A program made the translations under genes and the position numbers. Below, piece after piece: positions 1 through 5,897 of a stretch of DNA of 15,213 nt. Below the pieces are notes generated by a model. It had not been told where the DNA came from, ran no database searches, and saw only the letters and a list, made by a program, of their open reading frames with translations. This stretch comes from Chromatiales bacterium. GTDB lineage: Bacteria; Pseudomonadota; Gammaproteobacteria; CAMYNG01. The stretch spans positions 1 to 15,213 of the forward strand of contig JALSIK010000270.1 of the NCBI GenBank assembly GCA_026990045.1. Reading direction: 5' to 3'. Within the stretch, counting starts at the first letter, position 1, and each line of letters starts with the position of its first letter.

Positions 1-687
1 GCCATCCTGCCCGGGGTGGTGCTGGCGTTGTTCGTGGGCATCTGGCTGTCGAGCCTCCTGGCGCCCGAGTCGGCCGCGGCCCACCTGCGGCTGGACCACG
101 AGCCCCTGGCGCGGGTGCTGCGCCGGCCCCGGGTGGCCGGGCTGCTGGCGGTGTGCTTTCTCATGCAGGCCAGCCACGGCCCCTACTATGCCTTCTACGT
201 GCCCTACCTGCAGAGCTACGGCTACAGCGCGGGACTGGCCGGCGGGCTCATCGCCCTGGGCGTGGTGGCCGAGGTGGGGGTGTTCCTGGTCATGCATCGC
301 TGGCTGGCGCGCTTCGGCATGTGGCGCCTGCTGCTGGCGGCGCTGCTGCTGGCGGTGGTGCGCTGGCTGCTCACGGCCTGGTTCGCCCACTCGCTGGCGG
401 TGACGGTGGCGGCGCAGACCCTGCACGCGGCCACCTTCGGTGTCTATCACGCCGCCGCCATCCAGCTCATCCACACCTACTTCACAGGCCGCCACCAGGG
501 CAAGGGGCAGGCCCTCTACAGCAGCCTCAGCTTCGGGGCCGGCGGCGCGGTGGGGGCGCTGTACGCGGGCCATGCCTGGGACCTGGCGGGCGGACCCATG
601 ATGTACTTCATCGCCGCGGCCCTGGCCGGTCTCGGCGCGCTGCTGGCCTGGCGCATGGCGCGCCACGACGACACCGTAGCGGGATAA
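1..687 (+). CDS. MFS transporter, HcaT-like, 5'-truncated by the window
   Basis: The reading frame is open from the first base, so the true start lies upstream; about 228 C-terminal residues are visible. They contain about six to seven strongly hydrophobic segments, the C-terminal half of a 12-helix major facilitator transporter in the inner membrane. The stretch QASHGPYYAFYVPYLQSYGY resembles the start of the second half in the MFS_1_like group that includes the 3-phenylpropionate transporter HcaT (about 380 aa). A basic loop (WLARFG) and a charged tail (ARHDD) fit MFS topology. Substrate cannot be read from the sequence; the HcaT name in this group is mostly nominal. The gene ends with TAA and converges on the small minus-strand gene at 967. 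Family assignment is fairly sure, substrate is unknown. Confidence 0.85.
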   Translation, partial: AILPGVVLALFVGIWLSSLLAPESAAAHLRLDHEPLARVLRRPRVAGLLAVCFLMQASHGPYYAFYVPYLQSYGYSAGLAGGLIALGVVAEVGVFLVMHRWLARFGMWRLLLAALLLAVVRWLLTAWFAHSLAVTVAAQTLHAATFGVYHAAAIQLIHTYFTGRHQGKGQALYSSLSFGAGGAVGALYAGHAWDLAGGPMMYFIAAALAGLGALLAWRMARHDDTVAG

Positions 688-691
688 CCGG

Positions 692-719
692 GGACGGAAG
701 ACAGGTGGCGGACGGCAGC
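692..719. repeat. degenerate 7-bp repeat tract, first copy
   Basis: Read in sevens the tract is ggacgga, agacagg, tggcgga, cggcagc. The first unit is identical to units of the clearer array at 783-831, and the third is close to the GTGGCGA unit of the array after leuB. It begins five bases after the MFS stop codon. Short and degenerate, so on its own it would be weak; the neighbouring arrays make it credible. Confidence 0.45.
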
Positions 720-721
720 CC

Positions 722-751
722 CGTAGGGCGGCACCGCGCAGCGATGCCGCC
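722..751 (+). repeat. CGTAGGG-headed hairpin repeat, copy 1
   Basis: CGTAG is followed by GGCGGCA (727-733), an 11-base GC-rich loop, and its exact complement TGCCGCC (745-751). A second element with the same head and hairpin design but different stem bases lies at 14986-15015. Both sit 25-35 bases downstream of a stop codon on the same strand. I recall such CGTAGGG hairpins as common dispersed repeats in proteobacteria; a 3'-end role (RNA stabilisation or termination) is inference. Confidence 0.6.
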
Positions 752-778
752 GGAGACACCGCCGGGAGTGTCGGCGTT

Positions 779-937
779 CGGAGGACGGAGGACGGAAGAC
801 AGAAGACGGACGGCAGAAGACGGACGACAGAATGGCCGCCCCGCGCAAAATGGATGCGTCCTTCGCGTTCCTTGGTGCCGTTGCGTTGACATTGGGCCCC
901 GCAGGTCTGTCTTCCGTCCTCCGTCTTCTGTCTTCTG
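779..937. repeat. heptad arrays in inverted orientation with a perfect 20-bp inverted repeat
   Basis: Positions 783-831 are seven consecutive 7-mers with consensus RGACRGA (ggacgga twice, agacaga, agacgga, cggcaga, agacgga, cgacaga). Positions 906-937 hold the same units on the opposite strand. Within them 784-803 (gacggaggacggaagacaga) is the exact reverse complement of 906-925, leaving a 102-bp interior. The unit lies between two convergent genes, so transcripts from either side could form the same 20-bp stem. It could be a bidirectional end-of-transcript structure or a small non-autonomous mobile unit. No target-site duplication is visible because the heptads blur the edges. Confidence 0.7.
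855..890 (+). repeat. TGCGTCCTT...TTGCGTTGA repeat, copy 1
   Basis: The segment starts TGCGTCCTTCGCG and ends TTGCGTTGA. The leuD-leuB spacer has the same ends at 4649-4681 (TGCGTCCTTTGCG ... TTTGCGTTGA) in the same orientation. Here it lies inside the 142-bp inverted-repeat unit. Function unknown; called a dispersed repeat because of the two-site match. Confidence 0.45.
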
Positions 938-966
938 CAGGGAGCGCGGGCATCGGGCACCGTCAT

Positions 967-1287
967 TCAGCCGCCTTTTTGCCGCAGCCAGCCCAGGCGG
1001 GCGGTGATCACCAGCACCAGCGGCCAGAAGGTGGTGTTGACGAGATCGTGCAGGCTGGCGGACCAGCGCGGGTGACCCAGCCAGCGCAGGTCGTCCACCA
1101 GGTCCACCGTCTCCATGAGCAGGGCCACGGCGAACACCGGCACCAGGCTGGTCCACGCCGCCAGCGGGCGGCGCAGGCCGGCCACCCACACCAGCAGCAC
1201 CGTGAGGCCGATGTAGACGTGGACCGCGTCCTTGGACAGGGGCAGGAAATCCAGCAGCAGGAGCTTGAAACTCTGGTAGTCCGACAT
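967..1287 (-). CDS. small VanZ-like membrane protein, uncharacterised
   Basis: The product is about 106 aa with three predicted membrane segments: near residues 20-36 (GLTVLLVWVAGL), 42-60 (TSLVPVFAVALLME), and the C-terminal stretch around FWPLVLVITARLGW. The spacing of polar residues, SKDAVHVYIGL early, METVD in the middle and SLHDLVNTTFWP late, recalls the D/K-x-x-H, E-x-x-D/Q and slxDxxxN pattern of VanZ-type small membrane proteins. Similarity is by eye only and no function follows; VanZ itself gives low-level teicoplanin resistance. I took the ATG at 1287; a GTG at 1293 would add two residues, and neither has a clear ribosome site. It lies downstream of and co-directional with the LysR gene (87 bp gap) and may be co-transcribed. 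It converges on the MFS gene. Confidence 0.7.
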   Translation of the reverse strand: MSDYQSFKLLLLDFLPLSKDAVHVYIGLTVLLVWVAGLRRPLAAWTSLVPVFAVALLMETVDLVDDLRWLGHPRWSASLHDLVNTTFWPLVLVITARLGWLRQKGG

Positions 1288-1349
1288 GATCACCCGGTGC
1301 GGCCGCGGGTTTGGCGGCGGCCTGGCACGGTTGTAACACAGCGCCGGGG

Positions 1350-1373
1350 GGCGGGGAAGGGCGCGCGCCCGCC
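1350..1373 (-). terminator. GC-rich hairpin just after the LysR gene
   Basis: GGCGGG (1350-1355) and CCCGCC (1368-1373) are complementary and enclose the self-complementary 12-mer GGGCGCGCGCCC (1359-1370), so two folds compete. The structure begins two bases after the LysR stop codon on the minus strand. No T-tract follows, so if it ends transcription it is not a classic intrinsic terminator. Confidence 0.3.
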
Positions 1374-1374
1374 T

Positions 1375-2244
1375 TCACCCGGCGGCGGGCAGCAGCGCCA
1401 GCATGGCCCGGGCGGCGTTGGACAGGGTGCGGGCCCCGTGCCACACCGCGCCCAGGCACCGCGCCATGGCCAGCCCGTCCACCTCGAGCACCACCACGCC
1501 GTCGGCGGCCAGGGTGCGGGGCAGCACCGACCAGCCCAGCCCCACGCTCACCAGCATCTTCAGCGTCTCCAGGTAGTTGGTGGTCAGCGCCACCCGCACG
1601 GCCAGGCCGTGGCGGGCCAGCGCCGCCTCCACCAGTTCGCGGGTGAAGGTGCCGGGGCCCGGCAGCACCGCCTCGTGGCGCGCCAGCGCCTGCGGGGAGA
1701 GCCTGCCGGCGGCGCACAGGGGATGGTCCGGCGCCGCCACCACCGCCAGGGGATCCGGCCACACCAGGCGCTGTTCCAGCTCCGGGGGCGGGTCCGGCGG
1801 CAGGGTGACCAGGGCCAGCTCCAGGTCGCCCTGGCGCACCGCGGCCAGGGCGGCCTCGGAGTCCATGAAGCGCAGGTCCAGCCTTACCTGGGGATGGGCG
1901 GCGCGGTAGCGGCGCAGCACCGGGGGCAGGCGGTGCAGGCCGATGTGGTGGGAGGTGCCCAGGCTCAGGGGGCCCTCGATGCGCCCGGCCAGGTTGGACA
2001 CCGCCCGCCGGCTGTCTTCCACCTCCTGCAGGATGTGCCGGGCCCGGGGCAGCAGGGCGCGCCCGGCCTCGGTGAGCAGCACCCGCCGGCCCAGGCGGTC
2101 GAACAGGGCCACGCCCAGCTCGTCCTCCAGGGCCCGGATGCGCTTGCTCACGGCGGGCTGGGTGATGAACAGCTCCCCGGCCGCGGCGGAAAAGGATCCC
2201 AGCCGGGCCACGGCGGAGAAGGCGCGGAGGTCCTCCAGGTCCAT
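1375..2244 (-). CDS. LysR-type transcriptional regulator, divergent from leuC
   Basis: The product is 289 aa, normal for the family. Residues 1-60 form the winged helix-turn-helix (MDLEDLRAF, then SFSAAAGELFITQPAVSKRI, then LGVALFDRLGRRVLLTEAG). About 88-289 form the periplasmic-binding-protein-like effector domain (start near GPLSLGTSHHIGLH). The frame is open upstream to 2379, but the family N-terminus MDLEDLRAF fixes the start at 2244; an ATG at 2262 is possible. No clear ribosome site precedes it. The gene is divergent from leuC, with LysR-type sites between them, so it probably activates or represses leuCDB and itself. A LysR gene in the same position exists beside leuC in Pseudomonas aeruginosa, as I recall (PA3122). 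The effector is unknown; a leucine-pathway intermediate such as isopropylmalate is a reasonable guess only. Confidence 0.9.
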   Translation of the reverse strand: MDLEDLRAFSAVARLGSFSAAAGELFITQPAVSKRIRALEDELGVALFDRLGRRVLLTEAGRALLPRARHILQEVEDSRRAVSNLAGRIEGPLSLGTSHHIGLHRLPPVLRRYRAAHPQVRLDLRFMDSEAALAAVRQGDLELALVTLPPDPPPELEQRLVWPDPLAVVAAPDHPLCAAGRLSPQALARHEAVLPGPGTFTRELVEAALARHGLAVRVALTTNYLETLKMLVSVGLGWSVLPRTLAADGVVVLEVDGLAMARCLGAVWHGARTLSNAARAMLALLPAAG

Positions 2245-2255
2245 GATTATGAAAG

Positions 2256-2270
2256 ATAACATAAAGTTAT
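2256..2270. promoter_or_regulatory. LysR-type operator, perfect T-N11-A palindrome
   Basis: ATAACATAAAGTTAT has exact 5-bp arms (ATAAC/GTTAT) and fits the T-N11-A rule for LysR-type recognition sites. It lies 12 bases upstream of the LysR start codon and is centred about 65 bp before the predicted leuC transcription start (around 2328). That is the classic position of the high-affinity recognition site in this family. The surrounding 2246-2308 has only 9 G or C in 63 bases by my count. Confidence 0.65.
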
Positions 2271-2292
2271 AATAAATATGAAAATAATGAAT

Positions 2293-2321
2293 TTGAGTAA
2301 TAGTTATTCCAGGGCTACATT
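2293..2321 (+). promoter_or_regulatory. predicted sigma70 promoter of leuC with overlapping activation site
   Basis: TTGAGT (2293-2298) and TACATT (2316-2321), each four of six to consensus, are separated by 17 bases and predict a start near 2328, leaving a leader of about 36 bases. A second, less symmetric T-N11-A (T2294 to A2306) overlaps the -35 box, where the activation site of LysR-type regulators usually lies. A perfect TATAAT at 2268-2273 exists but has no matching -35 box and overlaps the operator, so I prefer the promoter given. Confidence 0.5.
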
Positions 2322-2363
2322 GTCTCCACGGAACCCGGCACGCCCCGCGGAGGGCAGGCAGGC

Positions 2364-3773
2364 ATGAGCGGCAGGACACTCTACGACAAGCTGTGGGACG
2401 CCCACGTGGTGCGCGACAACGGCGACGGCACCGCGCTGCTCTACATCGATCGCCACCTGGTGCACGAGGTGACCTCGCCCCAGGCCTTCGAGGGGCTGCG
2501 CCTGGCGGGGCGCCGGCCGTGGCGGCGGGAGGCCAACCTGGCGGTGCCCGATCACAACGTGCCCACCACCGCGCGCGCGGCGGGCATCAGCGATCCCGTC
2601 TCCCGCCTCCAGGTGGAAACCCTGGACGCCAACTGCCGCGAGTTCGGCATCACCGAGTTCACCATGAACGACCCGCGCCAGGGCATCGTCCACGTCATCG
2701 GGCCGGAAGAGGGCTTCACCCTGCCGGGCATGACCATCGTCTGCGGCGACTCCCACACCTCCACCCACGGCGCCTTCGGCGCCCTGGCCTTCGGCATCGG
2801 CACCTCCGAGGTGGAGCACGTGCTGGCCACCCAGTGCCTGGTGCAGAAGAAGTCGCGCGCCATGCGCGTCACCGTCGCCGGCCGCACCGGCCCCGGGGTC
2901 ACGGCCAAGGACATCGTGCTGGCCGTCATCGGCGAGATGGGCACCGCCGGCGGCACCGGTTACGCCATCGAGTTCGCGGGCGAGGCCATCGAGGCGCTGA
3001 GCATGGAGGGGCGCATGACCGTGTGCAACATGGCCATCGAGGCCGGGGCCCGCGCCGGCTTCATTGCGGTGGACGACACCACCATCGACTACGTGCGCGG
3101 CCGCCCCTACGCCCCCACCGGCGAGCTGTGGGAGCGGGCGGTGGCGGCCTGGCGCGAACTCCACTCGGACCCCGACGCGGTGTTCGACCGCGAGGTGCGC
3201 CTGGAGGCGGCCGCCATCGAGCCCCAGGTCACCTGGGGCACCTCGCCGGAGATGGTGGTGCCGGTGAGCGGCCGGGTGCCCGACCCGGCGCAGGAGCCGG
3301 ACCCGGTGAAGCGCGAGGGCATGGAGGCGGCCCTGCGCTACATGGCCCTGGAGCCGGGCACGCCGGTGACGGACATCCGCCTGGACAAGGTGTTCATCGG
3401 CTCCTGTACCAACTCGCGCATCGAGGACCTGCGCGCGGCGGCGCAGGTGGTGCGCGGGCGCCGGGTGGCGGACAACATCAGGCTGGCCATGGTGGTGCCG
3501 GGCTCGGGCCTGGTGAAGCGGCAGGCCGAGGCCGAGGGCCTGGACGCGGTGTTCCGCGAGGCCGGGTTCGAGTGGCGCGAGCCCGGCTGCTCCATGTGCC
3601 TGGCCATGAACGCCGACCGCCTGGAGCCCGGCGAGCGCTGCGCCTCCACCTCCAACCGCAACTTCGAGGGGCGCCAGGGCGCCGGCGGCCGTACCCACCT
3701 GGTGAGCCCGGCCATGGCCGCGGCGGCGGCGGTGGCGGGCCACTTCGTCGACGTGCGCGAGCTGGGCCGGTAA
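2364..3773 (+). CDS. leuC: 3-isopropylmalate dehydratase, large subunit
   Basis: With LeuD this forms isopropylmalate isomerase, an aconitase-type [4Fe-4S] enzyme that converts 2-isopropylmalate to 3-isopropylmalate in cytoplasmic leucine synthesis. The product is 469 aa, matching the family. The cluster cysteines are visible as Cys348 (FIGSCTNSR), Cys409 and Cys412 (PGCSMCLAMN). Other signatures are VPDHNVPTT near 61-69, VCGDSHTSTHGAFGALAFGIGTSE in the 120s-140s and STSNRNFEGRQG near the end. A strong ribosome site GGAGGG (2349-2354) lies nine bases before the ATG, so the start is well supported. First gene of the leu cluster; likely controlled by the divergent LysR regulator. No leucine-codon leader peptide is seen upstream. 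Confidence 0.98.
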   Translation: MSGRTLYDKLWDAHVVRDNGDGTALLYIDRHLVHEVTSPQAFEGLRLAGRRPWRREANLAVPDHNVPTTARAAGISDPVSRLQVETLDANCREFGITEFTMNDPRQGIVHVIGPEEGFTLPGMTIVCGDSHTSTHGAFGALAFGIGTSEVEHVLATQCLVQKKSRAMRVTVAGRTGPGVTAKDIVLAVIGEMGTAGGTGYAIEFAGEAIEALSMEGRMTVCNMAIEAGARAGFIAVDDTTIDYVRGRPYAPTGELWERAVAAWRELHSDPDAVFDREVRLEAAAIEPQVTWGTSPEMVVPVSGRVPDPAQEPDPVKREGMEAALRYMALEPGTPVTDIRLDKVFIGSCTNSRIEDLRAAAQVVRGRRVADNIRLAMVVPGSGLVKRQAEAEGLDAVFREAGFEWREPGCSMCLAMNADRLEPGERCASTSNRNFEGRQGAGGRTHLVSPAMAAAAAVAGHFVDVRELGR

Positions 3774-3821
3774 AGTGCTTCGACGCGCAGGCGCAGGAGT
3801 GCACGGGACGCCGAGACCCGG

Positions 3822-3849
3822 GGCCCGGTGCGGGGTGCCCGGCCGGGCC
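3822..3849 (+). other. intercistronic hairpin between leuC and leuD
   Basis: GGCCCGG (3822-3828) pairs with CCGGGCC (3843-3849), and inside it CGGG (3831-3834) pairs with CCCG (3838-3841) around a three-base loop. An overlapping alternative is CCGGC/GCCGG (3848-3852 and 3856-3860). There is no T-tract, so a role in mRNA processing or stability is more likely than full termination. The 124-bp spacer has no supportable gene. Confidence 0.4.
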
Positions 3850-3897
3850 GGCGGCGCCGGGGATCTTTGCAACTTGGTGGCAAGGGGGTTGTGAGTC

Positions 3898-4554
3898 ATG
3901 GAAAAGTTCGAGACCTTCACCGGCATCGTGGCGCCGCTGGACCGGCCCAACGTGGACACCGACGCCATCATTCCCAAGCAGTTCCTCAAGTCCATCCGGC
4001 GCACGGGCTTCGGGCCCAACCTGTTCGACCAGTGGCGCTATCTCGACGAGGGCCGGCCGGGGCAGGACCACAGCCGCCGCCCGCTCAACCCGGACTTCGT
4101 GCTCAACCAGCCGCGCTACCGGGACGCACGGATCCTGCTGGCACGCGAGAACTTCGGCTGCGGTTCCTCGCGCGAGCACGCGGTGTGGGCCCTGGCCGAC
4201 TACGGCTTCAAGGTGATCATCGCCCCCAGCTTCGCCGACATCTTCTACAACAACTGCTTCAAGAACGGCCTGCTGCCCGTCGTGCTGGCTGCGGACACCG
4301 TGGACCGCCTGTTCCGCGAGGTGGCCGCCCGCGAGGGCTACGTCCTGACGGTGGACCTGGCGGCTCAGACCCTGGCCACGCCCGACGGCGAGGTGATCCC
4401 GTTCGAGATCGACGCCTTCCGCAAGCACCGCCTGCTGGAGGGGCTGGACGACATCGCCCTGACCCTGCAGCATGCCGACGAGATCCGCGCCTACGAGGAA
4501 CGGCGGAGGCAGGAGGCCCCGTGGCTGTTCGCCGGTGTGGAAGGCGGCCGGTGA
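3898..4554 (+). CDS. leuD: 3-isopropylmalate dehydratase, small subunit
   Basis: The small subunit supplies the swivelling aconitase domain 4 that completes the LeuC active site. The product is 218 aa, slightly longer than the roughly 200 aa of Escherichia coli LeuD. The signatures are clear: N-terminal TGIVAPLDRPNVDTDAIIPKQ, then ARENFGCGSSREHAVWAL, then the hydrophobic KVIIAPSFADIFYNNCFKNG. The last 20 or so residues (YEERRRQEAPWLF) are the usual variable tail. A purine-rich ribosome site AAGGGGG (3882-3888) sits nine bases before the ATG. It is the second gene of the leu cluster and must be made in step with LeuC, yet is separated by an unusually long structured spacer. Confidence 0.97.
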   Translation: MEKFETFTGIVAPLDRPNVDTDAIIPKQFLKSIRRTGFGPNLFDQWRYLDEGRPGQDHSRRPLNPDFVLNQPRYRDARILLARENFGCGSSREHAVWALADYGFKVIIAPSFADIFYNNCFKNGLLPVVLAADTVDRLFREVAAREGYVLTVDLAAQTLATPDGEVIPFEIDAFRKHRLLEGLDDIALTLQHADEIRAYEERRRQEAPWLFAGVEGGR

Positions 4555-4648
4555 CAGGGCACCCGGACCGAAGGCGCATCGTGAGGGGTGAACCGGGAGC
4601 GGCAGGGGGCGCCGGAGGGGCCAGGACCGGAAAGGATTTTTGATCCTC

Positions 4649-4681
4649 TGCGTCCTTTGCGCGTGCGGGCCTTTGCGTTGA
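4649..4681 (+). repeat. TGCGTCCTT...TTGCGTTGA repeat, copy 2
   Basis: TGCGTCCTTTGCG is followed after eight bases by CCTTTGCGTTGA; the core CCTTTGCG occurs twice, at 4654-4661 and 4670-4677. The same ends occur at 855-890. The element fills the middle of the 158-bp leuD-leuB spacer, which otherwise shows only a weak GGAT/ATCC hairpin (4634-4646) and no gene. Confidence 0.45.
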
Positions 4682-4712
4682 AAATCCCTGTTGCATTCAG
4701 GACGCAAGCCAG

Positions 4713-5792
4713 ATGACAAAGAAGATCCTCGTTCTGCCCGGTGACGGCATCGGCCCCGAGATCGTGGCCGAGGCGGTGAAGGTCATCGACTGCCTGCGCG
4801 CCCATCACGGGCTGGCGGTGGAGACCGAGCATGCGCTGGTGGGCGGCGCGGCCTACGAGGCCGCCGGCTCGCCCCTGCCCGAGGCCACCCTGGCCCTGGC
4901 GCGGGAGGCCGACGCGGTGCTGCTGGGCGCGGTGGGCGGCCCGCAGTGGGACGCGCTGGACCGGCCGCTGCGTCCCGAGCAGGGGCTGCTGGGCCTGCGC
5001 GCGGGGCTGGAGCTGTTCGCCAACCTGCGCCCGGCCATCCTCTACCCGCAGCTCGCCGGGGCCTCCAGCCTCAAGCCCGAGGTGGTGGCGGGGCTGGACA
5101 TCCTCATCGTGCGCGAACTCACCGGGGGCATCTACTTCGGCCGGCCGCGGGGGGTGGAGACCCTGCCCGACGGCCGCCGCCGCGGCTTCAACACCCTGGT
5201 CTACACCGAGGACGAGATCCGGCGCATCGCGCGGGTGGCCTTCGAGGCCGCGCGCCGGCGCGGGCGCCGGGTGTGCTCGGTGGACAAGGCCAACGTGCTG
5301 GAGTGCACCGAGTTGTGGCGGCAGGTGGTCACCGAGACCGCGGCGGACTATCCCGACGTGGAGCTGTCCCACATGTACGTGGACAACGCCGCCATGCAGC
5401 TGGTGCGTGCGCCCAAGCAGTTCGATGTCATGGTGACCACCAACATGTTTGGCGATATCCTGTCGGACGAGGCGGCCATGCTCACCGGGTCCATCGGCAT
5501 GCTGCCCTCGGCCTCGCTTGATGCCGAGGGCCGCGGCATGTACGAGCCCATCCACGGCTCGGCGCCGGACATCGCCGGGCGCGGGGTGGCCAACCCCCTG
5601 GCCACCATCCTGTCGGTGGCCATGATGCTGCGCTACAGCCTGGACGAGCCGGAGCTGGCGGCGCGGGTGGAGGCGGCGGTGGGCGCGGTGCTGGACCAGG
5701 GCCTGCGCACCGCCGACATCGCCGCCCCGGGCACCCGCGAGGTGGGCACGGCGGAGATGGGCGACGCCGTGGTGGCCGCCCTGCAGGGATAG
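4713..5792 (+). CDS. leuB: 3-isopropylmalate dehydrogenase
   Basis: LeuB oxidises and decarboxylates 3-isopropylmalate with NAD+ to 2-ketoisocaproate, the precursor of leucine. The product is 359 aa, close to the E. coli enzyme (363). It starts with the family's ILVLPGDGIGPEI. RELTGGIYFG at 134-143 is the substrate-binding strand, Lys192 (VDKANVLE) and Asp224 are catalytic or metal-site residues, and Asp248 and Asp252 in FGDILSDEA complete the Mg2+ site. HGSAPDIAGRGVANP at 281-295 is the NAD-type cofactor loop, arguing against isocitrate dehydrogenase. The ribosome site is weak (AGGA at 4699-4702, ten bases from the ATG). The final G of the stop codon TAG is the first base of a tandem array. 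Confidence 0.98.
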   Translation: MTKKILVLPGDGIGPEIVAEAVKVIDCLRAHHGLAVETEHALVGGAAYEAAGSPLPEATLALAREADAVLLGAVGGPQWDALDRPLRPEQGLLGLRAGLELFANLRPAILYPQLAGASSLKPEVVAGLDILIVRELTGGIYFGRPRGVETLPDGRRRGFNTLVYTEDEIRRIARVAFEAARRRGRRVCSVDKANVLECTELWRQVVTETAADYPDVELSHMYVDNAAMQLVRAPKQFDVMVTTNMFGDILSDEAAMLTGSIGMLPSASLDAEGRGMYEPIHGSAPDIAGRGVANPLATILSVAMMLRYSLDEPELAARVEAAVGAVLDQGLRTADIAAPGTREVGTAEMGDAVVAALQG

Positions 5793-5854
5793 TGGCGAGT
5801 GGCGAGTGGCGAGTGGCGAGTGGCGAGTGGCGAGTGGCGAGTGGCGAGTGGCGA
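5792..5854 (+). repeat. nine perfect tandem copies of GTGGCGA
   Basis: Nine uninterrupted, identical 7-bp units (63 bp) run from the last base of the leuB stop codon to just before the AGGAGG ribosome site at 5854-5859. The array is transcribed if leuB and asd share an mRNA. One strand is G-rich with regularly spaced GG pairs. Unlike a CRISPR array it has no spacers. Perfect identity suggests recent expansion by slippage, so copy number may vary between strains. Confidence 0.95.
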
Positions 5855-5867
5855 GGAGGCTGAGACG

Positions 5868-5897
5868 ATGAATTCCACTTTCGGGGACGGGACATGA
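5868..5897 (+). other. possible 9-codon leader ORF coupled to asd
   Basis: ATG at 5868 follows a perfect AGGAGG (5854-5859) by eight bases and opens a frame encoding MNSTFGDGT. It stops at TGA 5895-5897, overlapping the asd ATG (5894-5896) as ATGA. A better ribosome site than that of asd itself and an exact stop-start overlap suggest translational coupling. It has no run of regulatory amino acid codons, so it does not look like an attenuator. It could be chance. Confidence 0.3.

Noticed and set aside
832..2259. 475-codon plus-strand frame across the VanZ-like and LysR genes
   Set aside because: The translation is rich in Gln, Gly, His and Arg with no recognisable fold, and it is antisense to a clear LysR gene.
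2268..2273. perfect TATAAT as the leuC -10 box
   Set aside because: No plausible -35 box at 16-18 bases, it overlaps the operator palindrome, and chance matches are expected in an 86% AT tract.
2246..2308. AT-rich island as a sign of horizontal transfer or an attachment site
   Set aside because: It coincides exactly with the divergent promoter and operator between LysR and leuC, which explains the composition.
3774..3897. small gene (such as an entericidin-like lipoprotein) between leuC and leuD
   Set aside because: No ATG-started frame with a lipobox or signal peptide; only a GTG-started low-quality frame exists.
5792..5854. CRISPR-like array
   Set aside because: The units are 7 bp and contiguous, with no spacers; it is a simple tandem repeat.
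5793..5870. stop-codon read-through of leuB into the heptad array giving a WRVASGE repeat peptide
   Set aside because: LeuB is complete at 359 aa and nothing suggests suppression of the TAG.
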